Part shown: piece after piece, positions 5,119-9,746 of the stretch | How positions within the stretch are numbered: the first letter of the stretch is position 1 | How the letters are laid out: the number at the start of each line of letters is the position of its first letter | Assembly (NCBI GenBank): GCA_964651325.1 | Contig: CAZYXP010000150.1 | Coordinates: 1-9,746 of the forward strand | DNA: 9,746 nt | Direction of reading: 5' to 3' | Source of the DNA: JADFOB01 sp964651325 | GTDB taxonomy: Bacteria > Planctomycetota > Phycisphaerae > UBA1845 | Program-made: the position numbers and the translations under genes | The notes under the pieces: generated by a model | What the model was told of the DNA's origin: nothing | Database searches by the model: none | Seen by the model: the letters and a program-made list of their open reading frames with translations, nothing else

Positions 5119-7563
5119 TCAGACCCCCGACCGGAAGGGAGCGGTCGCGGTCGTGCCCGCGTCGCCGAAACCTGACGGGCACGATTCGGTTTCCGATGCC
5201 CACCGCAGGTATTCAGCCATGGCCGTGAGCATTTTTTGCATGGTGGCTTTGTAGGTGAATCGATCGGCCACGGCCGCCTTCATGCGCTTGGCGATGGTTT
5301 GCCGATCCTGGGGAGATTGCAGGAATCGGTCAGCCGCTCGCTCAAACTCCTCGGATGTATCAAACGTGATGTCGGGCAGGTCCGGAAAGACTTCGATGGC
5401 TTGAGGCATCTCCGACGCCGTTGCAATCAATTGAAACAGATCGGGTTCCGCCGGATCGAACCGATGCAACCAGCGGCCGACGTATTGCTGTAGCGCTCGC
5501 TGGAGGTTTGCATCGGTGCTGTCCAACAGCGCCCGCGTCGTTTGGATGTGGAGCGCCGCGACCCGGTCTGCCAGCGTGCGGAGCGCGCGGCCCAAGCGAT
5601 CCTGCGGCGTTTGCTTGGTGAGGAAGAACCCGCCGGACATCAATCCGTCGAGCGCCCGTTGGTGGATGAACCCGGCCGGCATGAGCTGAAGATTGATCTT
5701 CGACGCCCTGAATACACACTCGAGTTCCCGACCGTTTTGGGCGGGGCCGGCCGCGAACGCGCTCAGCGTGGGATGCCGATCCCATCCATTGCCGTAAATC
5801 CGAAAGCTCGCCCCGCGTTTACGCGCCCAATCGGCCGCCCATTGAAGCGCTTCGTGGCGGAACAGGCGGTCTCCCAATCGCCAGAGATACCAGCCGATCA
5901 GGCGCCGTTTCATGGCTTCGTCGCCCACACCCACGCCGCATCGCTTGGATGCTTCTTCCAGCATCATTGACGGCAGTTGGATTTCCATAACCCGATATCG
6001 CGCCAGCATGGCTGGCGCCATTTCGTAGAGTTCATCGAGCAGCCGCTGGCCTCGCGCGTCGCCGATCGTGTTACGCTCTTGAAGGTGGAATTGCTCGGGC
6101 GTCTGTGACGCGTGGCTGACATACGAGACGTCGCATGTGTATCGGCGCAGCTCTTCCTCGCCCAGGGCCTGACCATCATATTGATTCGGACAGGTCGGAA
6201 TGTGCGTGGCGAAGTATTGCTTGTCATTGCAGCCCGCGTGTACGAAGCTGTACTTGGTCCATCCGGCGACAAAGTCTTGCGGGGGGATGCGACGCATGTT
6301 CTCCGTCGTGAACACGTGCGGGAGCTCGTCTTGATCCCAGCACAGAAGCGGCAAATGGGTCGGAATCAGCGACTCAAATTCGTGGCGCAAGTGATCGAGC
6401 ACGAAGAATACATCCGGCTGGAATGTTCTGATGGCGTCATGATAGGTCAGCGGGGCGATCACCTCATGGGGGGCTTTTTCGGACAGGACCACGCACTCGT
6501 GGCCCAGCGATTCAAACGCGCGCTTCGCATCGCGTACCGCGTACTGCAAGAACGTTGTGTGCGTGCTTACGGCCGCGAGGATGCGCAGCTTGGGCCCACA
6601 GTCACGGCAAGCCTCGGTGAACCGCTTGGCCGCGTGGCTCAGATCAAGCGGAGCGTACCGCGCGTTCAACTCGGCCAGGGAACGCCGAATGTCCTCTTCC
6701 CGCTTGGCGCCGAGTTCGTTGACGATATCGAGCACGCTTGGTGAAGCGGGGCCGCGACCGAATGAGGCCAGAATCTGCACGGGAAAGGGCAGATCCGCAT
6801 GATCCTCCCAAACACGTCGGAGTCGCCGCTCCCAATCCGGGCCGACAAACCAGAACACGCGGGAATCGCGCAGCACCGTTTGCCAATCGTGAAGATGCAG
6901 CACCATCGCCATGGCCGCGGGATCGGGTTCCACGACGAACAGCGCGCAACTGTATCCGTGAAACGTATCGTGAGTCTTGAGGTAGATTCGCTCGAACAGC
7001 CAACCGAGATCGATTCCGTCCAGCAGGACCGGCATGGGAAGCTGGGCGTCCAGCCCGGCCGGCAGGGGCTGCGCCGCGGCCCCGGCCTTGTGGTCGCCCG
7101 GCTCCGATATCCAGCGCCAACCCGTTTGCTCGTCGCGCAAGCGGACTTGGTCCATCCCGCGGCCATCCACGAACAGTTCGAATCGGTTGGCCTGCGTCTT
7201 CCAGGCATCGAGCAACAGCGCCGAATCCAACCCGTTCTGTCCGATCGCTTCCAAGTTACGCGCGAAACGATCGCGTCGCGCGAGCCACGGCAGTGCCCCC
7301 CCCGGAAGATTCCGGATCGACGCATACACCCGCGACAGCGCGCCAGAGAGTCGGTCATCGGGGGCGTGGGCGTTAATCACCTCTCTGGCCGGTCCGACCA
7401 GCCCCATCTTCAGGTATTCTCGAACCGCAAAAAGCTGGATTTGATTGTCATCGGGCCGAAGCGAAAGGTAGGGCGCCGCCATCATCAAAAACCGTCCGAC
7501 CTGCCCCGCCTCAAGCGCTTGCAACATCCGTTGCCGATGCGTTTCGATGGAACCGCTTTCCAT
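5119..7563 (-). CDS. Maf-like / CgeB-like glycosyltransferase fusion, 814 residues
   Basis: The frame also allows a TTG at 7569, but the ATG at 7563 has AGGAA 9 bases upstream and is preferred. Residues about 10-75 are helical and TPR-like. Residues about 177-260 (LLDGIDLGWLFE; CALFVVEPDPAAM; LHDWQTVLRDSRVFWFVG) resemble the Rossmann-like region of Maf motility-associated glycosyltransferases. Residues about 324-475 begin with LRILAAVSTHTTFLQYAV and contain FQPDVFFVLDHL and PLLCWDQDELPH, as in the first domain of CgeB-like GT-B enzymes. The second domain (about 585-780) has FRIYGNGW and INLQLMPAGFIHQRALDG followed by SGGFFLT, the usual sugar-nucleotide-site signature of Glyco_trans_1_2 proteins. 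No signal peptide or membrane segment is seen, so it is cytoplasmic. The sugar and acceptor are unknown. Modification of flagellin or another surface protein is suggested only by the Maf-like part. It is a single gene, convergent with the secreted protein. Confidence 0.8.
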   Translation of the reverse strand: MESGSIETHRQRMLQALEAGQVGRFLMMAAPYLSLRPDDNQIQLFAVREYLKMGLVGPAREVINAHAPDDRLSGALSRVYASIRNLPGGALPWLARRDRFARNLEAIGQNGLDSALLLDAWKTQANRFELFVDGRGMDQVRLRDEQTGWRWISEPGDHKAGAAAQPLPAGLDAQLPMPVLLDGIDLGWLFERIYLKTHDTFHGYSCALFVVEPDPAAMAMVLHLHDWQTVLRDSRVFWFVGPDWERRLRRVWEDHADLPFPVQILASFGRGPASPSVLDIVNELGAKREEDIRRSLAELNARYAPLDLSHAAKRFTEACRDCGPKLRILAAVSTHTTFLQYAVRDAKRAFESLGHECVVLSEKAPHEVIAPLTYHDAIRTFQPDVFFVLDHLRHEFESLIPTHLPLLCWDQDELPHVFTTENMRRIPPQDFVAGWTKYSFVHAGCNDKQYFATHIPTCPNQYDGQALGEEELRRYTCDVSYVSHASQTPEQFHLQERNTIGDARGQRLLDELYEMAPAMLARYRVMEIQLPSMMLEEASKRCGVGVGDEAMKRRLIGWYLWRLGDRLFRHEALQWAADWARKRGASFRIYGNGWDRHPTLSAFAAGPAQNGRELECVFRASKINLQLMPAGFIHQRALDGLMSGGFFLTKQTPQDRLGRALRTLADRVAALHIQTTRALLDSTDANLQRALQQYVGRWLHRFDPAEPDLFQLIATASEMPQAIEVFPDLPDITFDTSEEFERAADRFLQSPQDRQTIAKRMKAAVADRFTYKATMQKMLTAMAEYLRWASETESCPSGFGDAGTTATAPFRSGV

Positions 7564-7810
7564 GGTCAATCGCTTCCTACGAGTTTCCCTGCCTGTGGGC
7601 TTGCGCTGATAACGACCCCCGAACGCACGCCAAAGATGATATCGGTGCGCATCCGAGCATATCTTGCCTCGAAGTTATCGACCCCTCTTTCGTTGGCCTT
7701 CCGACAGGCTCGCCGCGGCCGTGGACCGCCTATAACGAATCTCCTCGGGCGATAAGATCCGCCGCGATCGGCGCCCAGCCGCAATCTGTTGCGCCAGACG
7801 CATGTCTTGG

Positions 7811-7840
7811 TTGACTTGATCCGGCGGCCCCCCAAAAGAT
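7811..7840 (+). promoter_or_regulatory. Weak promoter candidate for the metalloprotease gene
   Basis: TTGACT (7811-7816) matches the -35 box at 5 of 6 positions. The best -10 at an 18-base spacing is AAAGAT (7835-7840), only 3 of 6. The leader would be about 70 bases. The poor -10 keeps this tentative. Confidence 0.25.
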
Positions 7841-7902
7841 AGGTACGAACGCGGTCGGTGGCGAATCGCCGGACGGGATCACCTGTTCAAGACCGTGCCA
7901 GT

Positions 7903-7911
7903 GGGGGGGGG
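7903..7911 (+). repeat. Run of nine G just before the metalloprotease start
   Basis: Nine consecutive G end 4 bases before the TTG at 7916, in the ribosome-binding position. Such tracts slip during replication and are also prone to sequencing error. If translation instead begins at GTG 7895, the run is inside the coding sequence and a one-base change would shift the frame. Confidence 0.9.
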
Positions 7912-7915
7912 AAAC

Positions 7916-8713
7916 TTGAAAACACGGTTCACAAGAATCTCAAGAATTACGATGGCCATCGGGCTATTGGCCACCGCGTGGATCTCGGGCTGCGGCCTTG
8001 CGGGCAATCCGACGACGGGCTTGCTCACGTTTGTCGGCACGGGCTGTGACGGCACGTCTGCGAAGGACATCGACTCGGCCGACCTGGTCATCCTCGATTG
8101 GACCGGCGGCGAGAATCGGATTTACCCAGGTCGGCAGCTCGCCGGCGTCGATCTCAGCCGGTTTCCGATCGCCGACGGCGGCACCCTCGGAGATCGCCCG
8201 GACGCGTTCAAGAAAGACGTGCTCGATGCCATTTCTCGCGTCTATTGTGCCAAATCCGATATCAACCTTCGGGTAATCAACGGCGAGGACACCGACGGCA
8301 ACGCCGGCGTGACCATCGTTCACATAACGCAGGAGCGCCCGCCCCAGGGCGGAACGGACGTCGGAGAGGGTGAATACGACCCCTGCAACCTGCAAACCGA
8401 CAACGCCGCCATTCTCTGGGGAGATCGGCTGCTGTCTTTGAGCGCGGCAGTCCACTACGACGAATGGGTCAACATGTTTGCTAATGTATGTGCCCACGAA
8501 ATCGGGCACACGCTAGGCTTTGCACACGTCGCCCGCTCAGAATACACCAACACGGGTCGATCCATTTACATCGAACTCATGCTGGACGGCCTGACTATGT
8601 CCGAACTGAAACGGGAGCACCGTTTCCTCGTCGATCTTTCCAGTTGCCCGAGCCAGCCTACCGATGCCGGCAAGATCATCGCATCGGGCGTAAGAGAGTC
8701 GCCGTGGGACTAG
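7916..8713 (+). CDS. Predicted metzincin-type zinc metalloprotease lipoprotein
   Basis: 265 residues from TTG 7916. This start gives a proper lipoprotein signal: KTRFTRISR, the hydrophobic AIGLLATAW, and a lipobox ISGC with Cys at residue 26. GTG 7895 lacks a ribosome site, and ATG 7952 would remove the basic region. Residues 194-204, HEIGHTLGFAH, are the extended zinc motif HExxHxxGxxH, with Glu as catalytic base and three His ligands. IELML, about 18 residues later, may supply the Met-turn (Met 222). Residues about 45-190 (DSADLVILDWTGG; FKKDVLDAISRVY; NAAILWGDRL) match no subfamily I can name. Several further Cys could form disulfides. It is probably anchored in the envelope and hydrolyses proteins, with substrate unknown. 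It is shorter than most secreted metzincins. The stop codon is 17 bases from the end of the convergent RNase gene. Confidence 0.7.
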   Translation: MKTRFTRISRITMAIGLLATAWISGCGLAGNPTTGLLTFVGTGCDGTSAKDIDSADLVILDWTGGENRIYPGRQLAGVDLSRFPIADGGTLGDRPDAFKKDVLDAISRVYCAKSDINLRVINGEDTDGNAGVTIVHITQERPPQGGTDVGEGEYDPCNLQTDNAAILWGDRLLSLSAAVHYDEWVNMFANVCAHEIGHTLGFAHVARSEYTNTGRSIYIELMLDGLTMSELKREHRFLVDLSSCPSQPTDAGKIIASGVRESPWD

Positions 8714-8730
8714 GCCGCCCGATGCGCCGA

Positions 8731-9746
8731 CTATCTTGGACGCCGTCGACCACGCCGGTCTGACGCGCCCACTCGGGTCAGGGGGATTACGTTTCCGCGG
8801 GAATCCTCACAGGTGTATTCGACCTGGTCGCTGGTGAAGCCGGGGTCGCCTAGCACGATGATTTCCTTGCCCGTCTCGGTCTCAATCGAGTGGATCACAG
8901 ATCGTTTGCGATTGAGAATCTGCAGCGCCACCGCGGAAGAAACGCTGACGGTGATGCGTTGAGCCCGCTCCTTGTTTGCCGCCAACTGGATCACCCGCAT
9001 CACGTCCAAGACGACCGACTCGGGCATCTTAACCAGCCCCGTACCCTTGCATTGATTGCATTCAAAAAACGTATTGCGTTTGATGGATGGCCCGCGGCGT
9101 TGGCGCGTCATCTCGATCAGCCCAAACGCGCTCATGCGCAGGATGCGAGCGCGCTCTTTATGGCCTTTGAGCGCGTCACGCAGCGCCCGCTCAACCGCGC
9201 GCTTGTGTCTGTCCAATCGCATATCGATGAAGTCGCATACAATCAGCCCGCCCAGATCGCGCAGGCGAAGCTGGCGCGCGATTTCCACCGCCGCTTCCAT
9301 ATCGACTTGAAAGGCCAGCTCCTCGGCATCATCGGGTGTGCGGAACTTGCCGCTGTTGACGTCGATGGCGACCAACGCCTCCGTCGTGTCAATGACGAGC
9401 GACCCGCCCGATTTCAGCGGAACCGTGCGTTTGTTGATGTCCTCAAGTTCTTCTTCGATGCCAAACCGATGGAACAAGGGTTCGCGGTCGGAGTAGAGGT
9501 CGAGCTGGACCCTCGAGCGGGGCATGGCGATTTTCAGGAACTCACGAGCGCGTCGCGCCGCGTCCACGTCATCGACAACGATGCGATTGAAATCCGGAGA
9601 ATACACGTCGCGAAGCGTTCGCGTCACCAGATCCGACTCTTGGTAGAGCTCCGCCGGCGCGTCAAATTTCTTGACACAATCGACCACCTGTTTCCAAAGC
9701 CGCAGCAGGTATTTCAGGTCTCGCTGCAGCTCCCGTTTGGATTGCC
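8731..9746 (-). CDS. Ribonuclease E/G family protein, C-terminal part
   Basis: The frame is open to the window edge. Codons before the internal GTG at 9687 read KRELQRDLKYLLRLWKQ, a normal RNase E/G continuation, so the start lies beyond 9746 together with the S1 RNA-binding domain. Visible landmarks are LYQESDLVTRTLRD, AIDVNSG (first catalytic-site Asp codon at 9361-9363), GGLIVCDFIDM (second Asp codon at 9232-9234) and the zinc-link motif CNQCKGTG (Cys codons at 9058-9060 and 9049-9051). The enzyme cleaves single-stranded RNA during rRNA maturation and mRNA decay, using Mg at the two Asp, with dimers joined by zinc in the family. After the zinc link about 105 residues remain, ending in a basic tail (RRGRRRPR). 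There is no long degradosome scaffold, so it is RNase G-like in size. The usual CPxC is CNQC here. The gene could be rng or rne; the window does not decide. Confidence 0.92.
   Translation of the reverse strand, partial: QSKRELQRDLKYLLRLWKQVVDCVKKFDAPAELYQESDLVTRTLRDVYSPDFNRIVVDDVDAARRAREFLKIAMPRSRVQLDLYSDREPLFHRFGIEEELEDINKRTVPLKSGGSLVIDTTEALVAIDVNSGKFRTPDDAEELAFQVDMEAAVEIARQLRLRDLGGLIVCDFIDMRLDRHKRAVERALRDALKGHKERARILRMSAFGLIEMTRQRRGPSIKRNTFFECNQCKGTGLVKMPESVVLDVMRVIQLAANKERAQRITVSVSSAVALQILNRKRSVIHSIETETGKEIIVLGDPGFTSDQVEYTCEDSRGNVIPLTRVGASDRRGRRRPR

Larger units (their letters stand above)
7564..7915. other. Divergent intergenic region
   Basis: About 350 bases separate the start codons of two divergent genes. 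No RNA gene or convincing protein is visible. A minus-strand open frame (7566-7835) is Arg-rich and lacks a good start, so it was not accepted. The region must hold promoters for both directions. Only one weak candidate (7811-7840, plus strand) is recorded. Confidence 0.5.

Noticed and set aside
6799..7755. 318-codon plus-strand open frame antisense to the glycosyltransferase
   Set aside because: His/Arg/Pro-rich shadow translation with no domain. The minus-strand protein has clear motifs.
7566..7835. 89-codon minus-strand open frame ending just before the glycosyltransferase start
   Set aside because: The translation is Arg-rich with no recognisable motif, signal or good ribosome site. It looks like a chance frame in GC-rich DNA, although its position would suit a leader gene.

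Overview
The window is a GC-rich, gene-dense bacterial segment. It is most likely from a draft genome or metagenome bin, because it contains a run of exactly 100 N. The gene mix suggests Planctomycetota (perhaps a Phycisphaerae-like lineage), with modest confidence: an alginate-export-type outer-membrane porin, a large CgeB-like glycosyltransferase, secreted tandem bacterial-Ig/cadherin-like repeats, small lipoproteins and a short RNase E/G. There is no rRNA or other phylogenetic marker to prove this. The porin, lipoproteins and Sec signal peptides indicate a Gram-negative-type envelope.

Layout. (1) 1-1365 (+): the C-terminal part of a repetitive surface protein, whose N-terminus lies outside the window. 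(2) 1366-1901: intergenic, with a repeat copy running into the 100-N scaffold gap (1526-1625). (3) 1902-3410 (+): an alginate-export-family beta-barrel porin, followed by a stem-loop at 3418-3442 and a 59-residue lipoprotein gene (3495-3674). (4) 3701-3818: a 118-nt element that folds almost completely into a three-way junction. A good extended -10 promoter follows at 3828-3855. (5) 3911-5056 (+): a secreted protein with a FlgT/LPP20-like N-terminal domain. (6) 5119-7563 (-): an 814-residue fusion of a Maf-like N-terminal region with a CgeB-like glycosyltransferase. (7) 7564-7915: a divergent intergenic region. (8) 7916-8713 (+): a predicted metzincin-type zinc metalloprotease lipoprotein, preceded by a run of nine G. 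(9) 8731-9746 (-): the 3' part of an RNase E/G gene, cut by the window end.

Most genes look like single or paired transcription units, with three switches of strand. The common theme is the cell envelope and secretion (adhesin, porin, two lipoproteins, a periplasmic protein, a glycosyltransferase). The RNase is the only clear housekeeping gene. I see no phage, CRISPR, tRNA, rRNA or complete insertion sequence. The most distinctive unexplained object is the three-way-junction element at 3701-3818.
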